Positions 9,403 through 17,986 of a DNA stretch of 64,000 bases are shown piece by piece. Position 1 is the first letter of the stretch. Every line of letters starts with the position of its first letter. The notes beneath the pieces were generated by a model. The model was not told where the DNA came from. It saw nothing but the letters and a program-made list of their open reading frames with translations, and ran no database searches. The DNA comes from Sandaracinaceae bacterium (lineage in GTDB: Bacteria; Myxococcota_A; Polyangia; Polyangiales; Sandaracinaceae): NCBI GenBank assembly GCA_040218145.1, contig JAVJQK010000117.1, positions 55,065 through 119,064 of the forward strand, written 5' to 3'. Made by a program: the position numbers and the translations under genes.

Positions 9403-11037
9403 TCAGTCGACCATGCGGTCGGCCGTGAGGCTGGCGTCGATGGCGTCGTCCGCGCTCGCGCCCAGCCAGCGCCCGGTCAGGTCGCGGCTCTCGATCGCGT
9501 CCACCGTCAGGTCGCCGTTCTGGTCGAGGAGACGGAGCGTGCCCTCCAGGGTCACCTCCGAGCGCGCCTCGTCGCTGGACACCAGCGCGCCGGTCAGCGC
9601 CTCCGCGATCCGATCGAGCGCGCGCGTGCACGCCGTCTCCGCGCACACCGCGTCGCAGGCCGGTCCGAGCGTGGGGCTCTCGCTGATCCAGCCCGCGAGC
9701 ACGCCGCAGCCGGCTCCCTCCCGCATCGCCGCGCCAGCGCCGTCGCCCATGCCGGCCGCGACGATGGCGGTGACCACCAGCGAGCCCACCGGCACGGACA
9801 TCGAGAGCGACTCGAGCGTCACCTCGTCGGTGCCGTCCCACCCCAGCGTGATCGCGGGCGCCGGGTCGAACGTCCAGACGTCCGGCTCCGAGACGAACGG
9901 GGCCGGTCCATCCGGCACGCTGACCGGGCCCACCTCGAGCGAGTCCGGGGTCCAGGTCGCGAGCAGCGCTCCGTCCGTCACGCGGAACTCCAGCGGGCCC
10001 ACCCAGCGCAGCGTGTCGAGGCGCTCGACGAGCCGGGCCACCAGCTCGCGCAGCCCGCGCTCGGGGCCTTCCCCCGCCGCGTCCAGCCGCATGCGCAGCG
10101 AGGTGTCGGGCGTCCCGCCCACCCGCTCCGCCGCGAGCGCCGCCGCGGCCGCCGTCTCTCCGCGGTCCGACAGCTCCTCCTCGAGCGCGTCCAGGTAGAG
10201 CGACGCGCCCGCGCCGCCCACCGCGGCCACCCCCGCGTCGAGGCTCCCCTCGATCACGTCCGCCGCGAGCGTCGCGGGCCGGAGCTCGAGCTCGGTCTCG
10301 TAGCGGCCGGCCGGGAGGAGCTGCGCGTCGCTGAACGTCAGGTCCACGAGCGTGTCCTCGTCGGCGACGATCTCCACGCCGTCCCGGCAGGCGCTGGCCA
10401 GCTCCGCGCCCCCCGGCCCTTCGACGCGGCCCACCACGGTGTAACGAAGCCCCGCCGCGAGGGCCGACCACTGGGCCTGCGTCTCGTCGTCGGCGTTCAG
10501 CACCGCGACGCGATCGGCGTCGCGCGGGTAGCCGTCGACCGGGTCGCACTCGGTCCCCGAGTAGACGCTCACGACGCGGCGCGCCGCCTCTTCTCGGCCG
10601 CCCTCGTAGACCGCGCGCACGACGAGCCCGCCGAAGCCCATGTCTCCCACGGAGACGTCGACGTAGACCGGCGCCGAGCGCTCCGCGGCGACGCGCAGGC
10701 GGAAGACGACGGCCGTCTCGCCCGCGACGACGGTGGTGTGCACGCGCCCGTCCGCGTCGGTGACGAGGGACAGGTCGGTGACCCCGGAGCTCTGCGCGCG
10801 GCCGACGAGCGCGAAGCGCACCTCGACGCCCGCCACGGGCCGCCCGGCCTCGGTGTACTGCACGCTCACCTCGGCCTCCTGGCCGAACGTGAGCGCGACG
10901 ACGGGGTCCGACTCGAGGGTGAGCAGACCGGTGGGCCCGACCGCGGCGTCGGAGACCGCGCCGTCGAGCGTGACCTCGGTCGGACCACAGCCAACCGTCA
11001 CCGCGAAGGTGATCAAGACAAGAAGAGAGCGAAGCAT
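9403..11037 (-). CDS. Lipoprotein with N-terminal Ig-like domain, function unknown
   Basis: About 544 residues. A hydrophobic signal ends at a lipobox-like Cys (VTVGC), followed by an acidic linker and a beta-sandwich segment (about 30-125) with the feel of bacterial Ig-like Big_1 domains (Asp-Ala-Asp-Gly turn, alternating Val/Thr strands). The rest is mixed beta/alpha with a Cys-containing segment near 430-460 and a calcium-loop-like DQNGDLTVD near the C-terminus. It is probably anchored in the outer membrane. The ATG at 11037 begins the signal directly. It faces the LolC/E-like gene across a 107-bp divergent gap. Confidence 0.7.
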   Translation of the reverse strand: MLRSLLVLITFAVTVGCGPTEVTLDGAVSDAAVGPTGLLTLESDPVVALTFGQEAEVSVQYTEAGRPVAGVEVRFALVGRAQSSGVTDLSLVTDADGRVHTTVVAGETAVVFRLRVAAERSAPVYVDVSVGDMGFGGLVVRAVYEGGREEAARRVVSVYSGTECDPVDGYPRDADRVAVLNADDETQAQWSALAAGLRYTVVGRVEGPGGAELASACRDGVEIVADEDTLVDLTFSDAQLLPAGRYETELELRPATLAADVIEGSLDAGVAAVGGAGASLYLDALEEELSDRGETAAAAALAAERVGGTPDTSLRMRLDAAGEGPERGLRELVARLVERLDTLRWVGPLEFRVTDGALLATWTPDSLEVGPVSVPDGPAPFVSEPDVWTFDPAPAITLGWDGTDEVTLESLSMSVPVGSLVVTAIVAAGMGDGAGAAMREGAGCGVLAGWISESPTLGPACDAVCAETACTRALDRIAEALTGALVSSDEARSEVTLEGTLRLLDQNGDLTVDAIESRDLTGRWLGASADDAIDASLTADRMVD

Positions 11038-11144
11038 CGCCACACGCAGAATAGCGAGGCGTGAGCTTCGGGGCGAATCGATGGTCCGCCTCGGGTGTCC
11101 GAGCCGTAGCCGCGGCCCGCGGCGCGTGGTAGCCAGACCCACCC

Positions 11145-12965
11145 ATGTTCGCCATCCTCGCCGTCAGCGCCGCTGCCATCGTCCTCGGGGCGGTGGTCAT
11201 CGCGCTGCTCGTGCACCCCTACGCGGCGTCCATCGGGTGGCGGTACCTGCGCGGCAAGAAGCGCCAGACGGTCAGCGTCGTGACCTTCATCGCGATCGGC
11301 GGCGTCGCGCTCGGGGTGGGCGCCCTGCTCGCGGTCACCTCGATCACCAGCGGCTTCCAGGACGAGTTCCGGAACAAGGTGCTCGGGGTCAACGCCCACG
11401 TGCTCGTCCTGAAGTACGGCCTCGACTTCGAGGAGTACCGCGACGTCATCAGCCGCGCGCGGGAGATGCCCGAGGTGGCCGGCGCGGCGCCGTTCCTCAT
11501 CAACGAGATGATGCTCGCCAAGGGCGACCGCATCAGCGGCGTGCTGGTCAAGGGCGTCGATCCGGACCTCATGCCGGACGTGCTCGATCTCCCGAACCAG
11601 ATGACGCAGGGCAGCCTGCGTGGGCTCCGCGGCCCGAACGCCGCCGCGCCGACCCGGCCCGAGGACCTGCTCGACCCGGTCGAGGGCGACTGGAACTGGC
11701 TCCAGGACCTGGCCCAGCCCGAGGGCGACGACGGCGAGACGGCCGACGGCGAGGCGGCGCTCGAGGAGAGCCTCGACGAGGGCGAGGAGGCGCTCGACGA
11801 GCTGCTCGGCGAAGCCCCCGCGCCCGCACCGGAAGACGGCGAGGCCCCCGAAGAGGAGGCCGCGCTCCTCGAGGCCGCGCTCCTCGAGGACGCGCTGCTC
11901 GAGGATGGGCCGGACGCGGCCGACGAGGGCCTCGACGCCATCCTGGCCGAGGGCGATGACGGCGCCGACACCGCCGACGATCCGGACGCGCCCATCGTGC
12001 TCCCCGAGGTCGACGTGCCCACGCCCGAGGAGGCCGAGGCCGCGCTCGAGGACATCCCCACTCCGGCCTTGCCCGACGACCAGCTCCTCGACCAGTACCT
12101 CGAGGAGGACGCGCTCGTGCTCGAGGGCGAAGAGGGCGGCCAGGTCCCCCTCGAGGAGCTCCCGGGCGTCGTCGTCGGCTCCGCCCTCGCGGTGAACCTC
12201 GGCCTCGGCGTCGGCGATCGCGTGCAGGTGATCAGCCCGCTCGCCGGCCTCGACACCTCCATGTGGAGCGGCGAGCAGAACACCCCTCGCAGCCGCGAGT
12301 TCCGCGTCATCGGCATCTTCGAGGCCGGCTTCCAGGAGTACGACAGCCGCCTCGTCTACGTGGACCTGTTCGAGGCGCAGCACTTCTTCGAGCACGGCGA
12401 CAGCGTCACCGGGGTCGAGATCACGCTCAACGACATCGACCGCGCCCCCGAGGTCGCGCGGCGCCTCGAGCGGGTGCTCGGCGGCGGCCCCTACCACACG
12501 ATGGATTGGCAGGAGCTGAACCACAACCTCTTCACGGCGCTCGAGATCCAGAAGGTGATCCTCAGCATCGTCATCGCCTCGATCATCCTCGTCGCCGCCT
12601 TCTGCGTGATCGCGACGCTGATCATGATCGTGCTCGAGAAGAAGCGAGAGATCGCGATCCTCAAGGCGATGGGCGCGCGCTTCAGCGGGGTGATGCTGAT
12701 CTTCATGGTGCAAGGGCTCTTGATCGGCTTCGTCGGCACCGCGCTCGGGCTCCTGGTGGGCGGCGGCGTGTGCTGGTACCTGCAAGCGTTCGAGTTCCCG
12801 CTGGACCCGTCCGTCTACCTCATCGATCACCTGCCCGTGCGCGCGAGCCTCACCGAGTTCCTCGTCACGGTGAGCATCGCGCTGCTGATCTGCCTCGGCG
12901 CGACCATCATCCCGAGCTACTGGGCCGCGCGCCTCCTGCCCGCCGACGGCGTCCGCTACGAGTGA
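11145..12965 (+). CDS. LolC/LolE-type ABC transporter permease with a large acidic insertion
   Basis: 606 residues. The fold follows lipoprotein-releasing LolC/E: an N-terminal transmembrane helix, the motif GWRYLRGKKRQT and a second helix segment, a periplasmic (MacB-PCD-like) domain, and three C-terminal transmembrane helices with the EKKREIAILKAMGA motif typical of FtsX-like permeases. Within the periplasmic domain, about residues 170-335 form an unusual Asp/Glu/Ala/Pro-rich low-complexity stretch, after which the conserved fold resumes (GVVVGSALAVNLGL). A partner ATPase (LolD) is not adjacent. The insert is in frame and ordinary relatives lack it. Confidence 0.85.
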   Translation: MFAILAVSAAAIVLGAVVIALLVHPYAASIGWRYLRGKKRQTVSVVTFIAIGGVALGVGALLAVTSITSGFQDEFRNKVLGVNAHVLVLKYGLDFEEYRDVISRAREMPEVAGAAPFLINEMMLAKGDRISGVLVKGVDPDLMPDVLDLPNQMTQGSLRGLRGPNAAAPTRPEDLLDPVEGDWNWLQDLAQPEGDDGETADGEAALEESLDEGEEALDELLGEAPAPAPEDGEAPEEEAALLEAALLEDALLEDGPDAADEGLDAILAEGDDGADTADDPDAPIVLPEVDVPTPEEAEAALEDIPTPALPDDQLLDQYLEEDALVLEGEEGGQVPLEELPGVVVGSALAVNLGLGVGDRVQVISPLAGLDTSMWSGEQNTPRSREFRVIGIFEAGFQEYDSRLVYVDLFEAQHFFEHGDSVTGVEITLNDIDRAPEVARRLERVLGGGPYHTMDWQELNHNLFTALEIQKVILSIVIASIILVAAFCVIATLIMIVLEKKREIAILKAMGARFSGVMLIFMVQGLLIGFVGTALGLLVGGGVCWYLQAFEFPLDPSVYLIDHLPVRASLTEFLVTVSIALLICLGATIIPSYWAARLLPADGVRYE

Positions 12966-12972
12966 GCGGCCG

Positions 12973-14163
12973 TCACGCCGGCTGGCGCGGGTCGCGCAAG
13001 GTGAGCCATCGCAGGATGTCTTGCCGCCGCACGAGCCCGAGCAGCGTGCCGCGCCCATCGACGACCGGCACCTGATCGACGTCGCGGGCGCCGAGCTTCT
13101 GGAGCGCGTCGCTCGCGGGCGCGTCCTCTCCGATCTGCTCCAGCTCGCTCACCGGCGTCATGATCTCGGCCACCGTCGCGGTGGCGCGGCGCTCCTGCGG
13201 CAGCCTCTGCACGTCGGTCACCGTCACCAGCCCGACCAGCACGCCGCCTTCGCCCAGCACGGGGAACGCGCGCTGATCCGAGCGCATGAAGTGCTCGCTC
13301 ACGAGCGACGCGACCGAGATCTCCGGCCGCACCCACGCGAGGTGGCGCCGCATCACGTCGTGCACCTTCGCGCCCTCGAGCGCCTGCATGACGAGGAGCT
13401 GCTGATAGCTCCCGCGCGCCGCGCGCCAGAGGAACCACCCGATCAACACCAGCCAGATGCCGGAGAAGCCGCTCGTGAACGCGCTGAAGAGGCCGTAGGC
13501 GATCATCAGCGCCGCGAAGCCCTGCCCCGAGTACGAGGCCCACTTGGTCGCCTTGCCGAGATCGCCCGTCGCGGCCCAGATCGCCGCGCGCAGCACGCGC
13601 CCGCCGTCGAGCGGGAAGCCGGGGATCATGTTGAACACGGCCAGCACGATGTTGATCGGACCGAGCCACAGGAGCAGCGTGGCGAGCGGCCCGACGTGGC
13701 TCATCACCTCCGTCGGCGCGTCCAGCTGCGCCATCGACACGCTCATCAGCCCCACGCCCAGCAAGAGCGCGCCCACGCCGATCACCATCGAGGCGATGGG
13801 CCCCGCGATCGCCATCCAGAACTCCGCCTTGGGGGAGGGCGCCTCCTCGTCGGTGTGCGCCATGCCGCCGAACAGGAAGAGCGTGATGCGCGAGACCGGG
13901 ATGCCGAAGAGGCGCCCGACCAGCGCGTGCGACAGCTCGTGCAGCAGCACGGACAGGAAGAACAGGACCGCGGCGCCGAACGCCACCGACCACGTCAACC
14001 ACGGCGCCCAGGCCGGGTGCCACTCGGGCAGCACCCCCGCGCCGAGGTTGAACAGCACGAGGGCGAAGATGATCAGGAGGGACCAGTCGAGGGTGACCGG
14101 GATCCCGGCCCACCGACCCAGAGAGACCCCACCTGGGACTCGCGCGTCAGGCTTGGACATCAC
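12973..14163 (-). CDS. Site-2 protease family (M50B) metalloprotease with CBS domain pair
   Basis: 396 residues. Zinc-binding HELSH is at 75-79 in a transmembrane helix and the third ligand motif NMIPGFPLDGG is at 178-188, so the intramembrane protease site is intact. About six hydrophobic segments precede two C-terminal CBS domains (about 250-390), which usually sense adenosine nucleotides. Enzymes of this type cleave membrane-embedded anti-sigma factors or other regulators. It lies 34 bp after the stop of the 129-residue protein gene on the same strand and converges with the LolC/E-like gene. Confidence 0.9.
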   Translation of the reverse strand: MMSKPDARVPGGVSLGRWAGIPVTLDWSLLIIFALVLFNLGAGVLPEWHPAWAPWLTWSVAFGAAVLFFLSVLLHELSHALVGRLFGIPVSRITLFLFGGMAHTDEEAPSPKAEFWMAIAGPIASMVIGVGALLLGVGLMSVSMAQLDAPTEVMSHVGPLATLLLWLGPINIVLAVFNMIPGFPLDGGRVLRAAIWAATGDLGKATKWASYSGQGFAALMIAYGLFSAFTSGFSGIWLVLIGWFLWRAARGSYQQLLVMQALEGAKVHDVMRRHLAWVRPEISVASLVSEHFMRSDQRAFPVLGEGGVLVGLVTVTDVQRLPQERRATATVAEIMTPVSELEQIGEDAPASDALQKLGARDVDQVPVVDGRGTLLGLVRRQDILRWLTLRDPRQPA

Positions 14164-14197
14164 CCCCGATGTAGGTACGGGGGCGAGAACTGCCCAC

Positions 14198-14587
14198 TCA
14201 CGCCGCTCGCGTGAACCCGAGCGCCAGCTGCGTCAGCCGGAGGCGGATGCGCTTCGCCCCATCTCGCGACATCACGCCCCGCTCACCGAGGAATCGATAG
14301 AACGACGCCGACACGTCGAGCAGGTCATGCAGGAAGCCGTACTCCGCGGGGTCCGCCTCGATGGACGCCGCGACGAGGGCGTCTGGCACCAGCGCGTCCC
14401 AGCGCAGCCCCGACTCGTCGGGGTCCTTCATCATCGCCACGAAGAGGGCGAGCACGGGCAGCGTCGAGCGCGCGTGCCAGCGGTGGTGATCGGGGCAGGT
14501 CGGGGAGCGCACGAAGGCGTCGATGAGGGGCTGCGCGAGCCGAACGGGGTGCGGAGCGAGGCTGGGATCGGTGTCGTGGCGGGCCAT
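14198..14587 (-). CDS. Hypothetical protein, 129 residues
   Basis: Not recognised. A small soluble, mostly helical protein with conserved-looking aromatic/His segment CPDHHRWHARS near residue 31-41. The start is well supported: an AAAGGAGG ribosome site lies 8 nt before ATG 14587. It is transcribed away from the tRNA-Gly gene and may be co-transcribed with the site-2 protease gene 34 bp downstream. Its function cannot be inferred. Confidence 0.65.
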   Translation of the reverse strand: MARHDTDPSLAPHPVRLAQPLIDAFVRSPTCPDHHRWHARSTLPVLALFVAMMKDPDESGLRWDALVPDALVAASIEADPAEYGFLHDLLDVSASFYRFLGERGVMSRDGAKRIRLRLTQLALGFTRAA

Positions 14588-14655
14588 GGAAATCCTCCTT
14601 TGGCGTCCCACATCGACGCACCTACGCGCAGGTTGTCTCCTGGCTCCAGAATTCC

Positions 14656-14684
14656 TTGACAGGCCCCGGGGCGAGCGGTAGATA
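14656..14684 (+). promoter_or_regulatory. Sigma-70-type promoter of tRNA-Gly
   Basis: TTGACA (14656-14661) and TAGATA (14679-14684) with an ideal 17-bp spacer place the transcription start a few bases before the tRNA 5' end at 14696. The spacer is GC-rich and ends next to a GCGAGCGG stretch. It is the closest match to the -35/-10 consensus seen in the window. Confidence 0.85.
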
Positions 14685-14694
14685 CCCCGTCCTC

Positions 14695-14767
<73 letters not shown>

Positions 14768-14787
14768 CTCCGTTTGCTTATTGATTC

Positions 14788-14817
14788 CGGCCGGCTGAAG
14801 CGTTGCTTCGCCGGCCG
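14788..14817 (+). terminator. GC-rich hairpin after tRNA-Gly (probable terminator)
   Basis: CGGCCGGC-T-GAAGC (14788-14801) pairs with GCTTC-GCCGGCCG (14805-14817) around a 3-base loop, leaving one bulged T. It lies 20 bp after the tRNA. No long T run follows, so termination may be weak or factor-assisted; RNA processing is an alternative role. Confidence 0.6.
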
Positions 14818-14918
14818 TAGTCGTTCCGTCCGGCCTGCGCGCTCGTTGGCGCGATCTGCCGCGAGTCTGTCGTGAACGGCGCTTCGCGTCGCGTCGAGCA
14901 CGTCGCAGGCTGGAGGTC

Positions 14919-15536
14919 ATGACCTCGTCGCCTCGCTTTGCCCTCCGGCCTCGGACGATCTGCTCCGTGGCGCTCCTGTCAGGCGTGCTGGCCTGCGGCT
15001 CGCGAGGAGGGCTCGACGGGATCGATCCTGGTGACGCCACGGTCGACGCAGGCTCCCTGGATGCAGCCGCGTCGCTGGACGCGGGGCGCCTCGACACCGG
15101 ACCGCCGGACGCGGGCCCGGAGAGCGACATCGGCGAGCCATGCGACGGCCCGGAGGACTGCCTCTCCGCCGACCAGGTGGTGGACGTGCCCGCCTGCATC
15201 GGGCCCGGCGCGGAGTGGGGCAACGCGTCGCTCTGGCGGGACGGCTACTGCGCGGCGCAATGCACGCCCTCGCCTTCGCCCGGTGAAGGGGAGTCCCTCG
15301 CGCGCGACGGCTGTCCGCTCGACGCGCTCTGCGTTCCCTCCGGGGGCGGCGTCGGGGTCTGCCTGCTCGCCTGCGAGGACGACGGCGAGTGTCGCTCGGA
15401 GGCGATGGACTACTTCTGCCGACGCTCCTTCGGCTCGTCGGCGTCCGGCGAACCAGCCCCGCTCCCCGTCGGCGTATGCCAGCCGTCGCACTGTCGAACG
15501 CGCGCTTGCCCCGGGAGCGCCGGCTGCGATTGCTGA
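14919..15536 (+). CDS. Cys-rich lipoprotein, function unknown
   Basis: 205 residues. The signal sequence ends in a lipobox (SGVLAC, Cys about 26), followed by an Asp/Ala/Gly-rich linker with DAG/DTG repeats and a Cys-rich domain with about 14 cysteines in pairs. This pattern (lipobox, acidic spacer, Cys knot) recurs in many outer-membrane lipoproteins of large myxobacteria. No enzymatic motif is seen. It is probably monocistronic and converges with the next gene. Confidence 0.7.
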   Translation: MTSSPRFALRPRTICSVALLSGVLACGSRGGLDGIDPGDATVDAGSLDAAASLDAGRLDTGPPDAGPESDIGEPCDGPEDCLSADQVVDVPACIGPGAEWGNASLWRDGYCAAQCTPSPSPGEGESLARDGCPLDALCVPSGGGVGVCLLACEDDGECRSEAMDYFCRRSFGSSASGEPAPLPVGVCQPSHCRTRACPGSAGCDC

Positions 15537-15614
15537 TCGCGCTACTCCGCGTCCGACATCCCGGCGAGGAGGGCCGACAACGGCTGACGCGCCGCGAGCT
15601 CCTCCCGTGACGCG

Positions 15615-16208
15615 TCAGCCCCAGGCGACGTCGAAGCTCGCGTGGCCCGCGCCGAGATCGCCGAAGTCCCGGGTCACGAACGCGGCGCCGTGGCCGGCCA
15701 GCTCCACGCACGCCGAGCACGTGCCGGCGAGGGCCTCCATCAGCGCCGGCGACTGGCGAAAGGCGGGGGGCAGCCCGCGCGCGTGGACGCGGACGAGGCC
15801 GTCGCCGTGGACCTCCACGCTCAGCTCCCCGCAGTGCTTGGTGACGAGCGCGTAGACGCGCGGCGCCTGCCGCATCAGGCCGCGGGGATCTTCTCCGTAG
15901 AGCCGGAGCGCGCCTCTCGTCAGCGGGCGGAGCAGCGGCATGTCGAACGTCTCGAGGAAGTAGGCGCGCCAGAACTCGAGCGCGTCCGCGCCCAGCTCAC
16001 GGAGCAAGGCGTCGCAGACGGTCATGTGCACGCTCGGCGGGACCCAGCCGAGGAAGCCGACCTCCCGGAGGATCTGGCGCACGTCGCTCCCGATCGCGTC
16101 CAGCACACGCTGGCGATCCGGGTGATCCCGCAGCTTTCGGACGCAGTACTGCGCCCAGCTCGCGCGCACGAGCGGGACGCTCTCGGTCTTCTTCGTTCGC
16201 TCCGTCAC
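15615..16208 (-). CDS. Hypothetical protein, heme-NO-binding/DUF2378-like layout
   Basis: 197 residues, soluble. An N-terminal helical part (WAQYCVRKLRDHPD; VHMTVCDALLRELG) leads to a segment EFWRAYFLETFDMP and a C-terminal alpha/beta half with LSVEVHGDGLVRVHARG. The helix-then-beta arrangement resembles heme-NO-binding-like and DUF2378-type proteins of myxobacteria, but I see no certain heme-ligand signature and the family call is weak. ATG 16208 is the natural start. It shares a divergent gap of about 130 bp with the lipoprotein gene at 16340. Confidence 0.6.
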   Translation of the reverse strand: MTERTKKTESVPLVRASWAQYCVRKLRDHPDRQRVLDAIGSDVRQILREVGFLGWVPPSVHMTVCDALLRELGADALEFWRAYFLETFDMPLLRPLTRGALRLYGEDPRGLMRQAPRVYALVTKHCGELSVEVHGDGLVRVHARGLPPAFRQSPALMEALAGTCSACVELAGHGAAFVTRDFGDLGAGHASFDVAWG

Positions 16209-16339
16209 GTCTCCCTCGTCCGGTAGGCGCGCGCGGCGCGGACCGAATGCCCCGACCCGGGGACAGAATCACCCGAAATGGGGATTCGAGCCTCCACGCG
16301 ATGCCGCACTGTGAAGTTCTCGTACACCAGGGAGACTTC

Positions 16340-17410
16340 ATGCGCCGCACCCACCCACTCCTCTTGATCGCGATGCTCCTCGCCGGCTGCCTCGGCGCCG
16401 CCGACGAGGCGGACCCCGACCTGGGCGCGGCCGAAGCGGAGCTGGCGCGGGCCCGCGACCGCCTCGGCCCCTTGCCCGGAGAGCGCATCGCCGCGCGCGG
16501 CGCCTTCTCGTGTGACTTCACGCTCGACTTCACGGCGTTCACCGAGCCGGTCGGGCCGGTCATCACGCGTGACCGGGTGCTCATGCAGCGCTTCGCGCTC
16601 GAGGAGACCAACCCGGACGAGCCGGGCATGCTCCAGAAGCACATCCCGTTCTTCGCCACGTCCGAGACGACGGCGCTCGCAGGCGGGCGCTACCTCTTCC
16701 AGGGGCGCCGCCAGGCGGCGCAGTACGAGCGCTTCGTCACCGAGCGCTTCGAGTACCCCGCGGGGACGCAGTTCCTCGACCGCCCGGAGTTCCGGGACCC
16801 CGAGTGTCGCGACTGGACGGTGCTCTCCGCGCGCCGCTTCTCCGGGCTCGACACCCACACCGTGCTTCGCACCGAGCGCTTCGACACGGGGCTGACCCGC
16901 TTGCGAGACGAGGTCCGGCTGGCCCGCGCGATCCTCCGCCAGGTGCCCGCGCTCACCCGCGAGGCGCACGCCCGCGGCTACGCGGAGCTCCAGGTGCTGC
17001 ACAACCTCCGGGACCACGAGGTGCAGCTCGTCTACATGCACCCGCGCGTCCTGCCTCCGAGCTTGGAGGCTCCCGACGGGGCCGCGTTCGGCGCGATCGC
17101 GGGCGCGCCCGCCCTCGGGGAGCCGCTGGTCAGCGCGCTGGGCATCGCGCGCGTCTACGACCAGTCGCACTTCGTGCTCACGATCTGGCAGCCCTACGCC
17201 CCGGGCGACACGGGCGCGCCGGCGCTCTGGCCGAACTCGCCGCCGTTCCCCGCGCCGTCGTGTGGTGACGGCGTGTGCTCGCTCTCGAGGGGCGAGGACG
17301 CGGCGAGCTGCGGCGCGGACTGCGGCGTCGACTGCGGCGACCTCACCTGTCAGCCGGGCGAGTCCCCCCAGGGCTGCCCGACGGACTGCGAGGTGCCGCT
17401 CTCGTACTGA
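16340..17410 (+). CDS. Lipoprotein with C-terminal Cys-rich motif, function unknown
   Basis: 356 residues. A type II signal peptide (LLIAMLLAGC, lipid Cys at about 17) is followed by a helical and beta-mixed domain of about 280 residues without recognisable active site. The C-terminal Cys-rich tail contains CGDGVCSLSRGEDAASCGAD, a unit like the CGDGxCxxxxGE repeats in the lipoprotein at 40676. ATG 16340 has a GGGAGA ribosome site 6 nt upstream. It is likely an outer-membrane surface lipoprotein. Confidence 0.72.
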   Translation: MRRTHPLLLIAMLLAGCLGAADEADPDLGAAEAELARARDRLGPLPGERIAARGAFSCDFTLDFTAFTEPVGPVITRDRVLMQRFALEETNPDEPGMLQKHIPFFATSETTALAGGRYLFQGRRQAAQYERFVTERFEYPAGTQFLDRPEFRDPECRDWTVLSARRFSGLDTHTVLRTERFDTGLTRLRDEVRLARAILRQVPALTREAHARGYAELQVLHNLRDHEVQLVYMHPRVLPPSLEAPDGAAFGAIAGAPALGEPLVSALGIARVYDQSHFVLTIWQPYAPGDTGAPALWPNSPPFPAPSCGDGVCSLSRGEDAASCGADCGVDCGDLTCQPGESPQGCPTDCEVPLSY

Positions 17411-17420
17411 AGGGCTCCGG

Positions 17421-17855
17421 TCAGCGCACCTGATCCTTCAGCTGCTCCATGGCCACGATCAGCTCGGGTTGTTGAGAGGGATAGGCGCCCACCTCTTCCA
17501 TCGCTTCCCGCAGCGTCGCAAACGCACGAGCTGGGCGAGACAGAAACCAGTTCAAAGCCGTTATCACCCCCCGAACCATCGCGCTGGGTGTGGTGACGGC
17601 GATGTCGATCATCGCCCCGCGCGCCTCCCACATGGCGGCGACCTTCTTCCGCTGCGCCGCGTTCGGGCCACCGCCGAGCGTATGGACGATGAGCGCTCTG
17701 GCCCCTGAATCAGCGGCCTCTCGGATGGCCTCGACCGCGCGGTCCCACTCCTCGTCGGTGGGTGCGGTCTCGGGGTGCGCCATGAGAAGAAAGTCCCCCA
17801 CGCGAGCGTAGGCGACGTTGGGCTTCATCTTCAGTCGGGGGCTTGCGTTGGCCAT
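17421..17855 (-). CDS. STAS/SpoIIAA-like hypothetical protein
   Basis: 144 residues, soluble. The order of elements (N-terminal strand pair, EEWDRAVEAIREAADSG helix, ARALIVHTLGGGPN strand-turn, QRKKVAAMW helix, IDIAVTTPSAMVRGVITAL) fits the STAS/SpoIIAA-like proteins with which myxobacterial genomes are well supplied. No phosphorylatable Ser in the exact SpoIIAA context is certain. It is divergent from the LuxR-type regulator with about 130 bp between starts. It may modulate a partner switch, but this is inference. Confidence 0.6.
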   Translation of the reverse strand: MANASPRLKMKPNVAYARVGDFLLMAHPETAPTDEEWDRAVEAIREAADSGARALIVHTLGGGPNAAQRKKVAAMWEARGAMIDIAVTTPSAMVRGVITALNWFLSRPARAFATLREAMEEVGAYPSQQPELIVAMEQLKDQVR

Positions 17856-17949
17856 CTCTGTCTCGGCTTGCTGGTTGAAGGTCGGGTCGATTTGGGAAGT
17901 GGAGGCGGTGAAGTGACTCGTTTGACTGTCTCATGATGGGGCACCATGG

Positions 17950-17980
17950 CTTGAAGATTCAAGATCAAACCGGCTAGAAT
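17950..17980 (+). promoter_or_regulatory. Promoter with overlapping palindrome, LuxR-type gene (probably leaderless)
   Basis: TTGAAG (17951-17956) and TAGAAT (17975-17980), 18 bp apart, lie so close to the GTG at 17987 that the mRNA would start at or next to the start codon. The palindrome CTTGAAGATTCAAG (17950-17963, 6-bp arms, 2-bp centre) covers the -35 box, a good position for a repressor or autoregulator site. Confidence 0.55.
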
Positions 17981-17986
17981 GTTGCC

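Noticed and set aside
17407..17441. CTGAAGG/CCTTCAG inverted repeat between convergent genes as a terminator
   Set aside because: Only 7-bp arms with a loop of about 21 bases and no T run; too weak to claim.
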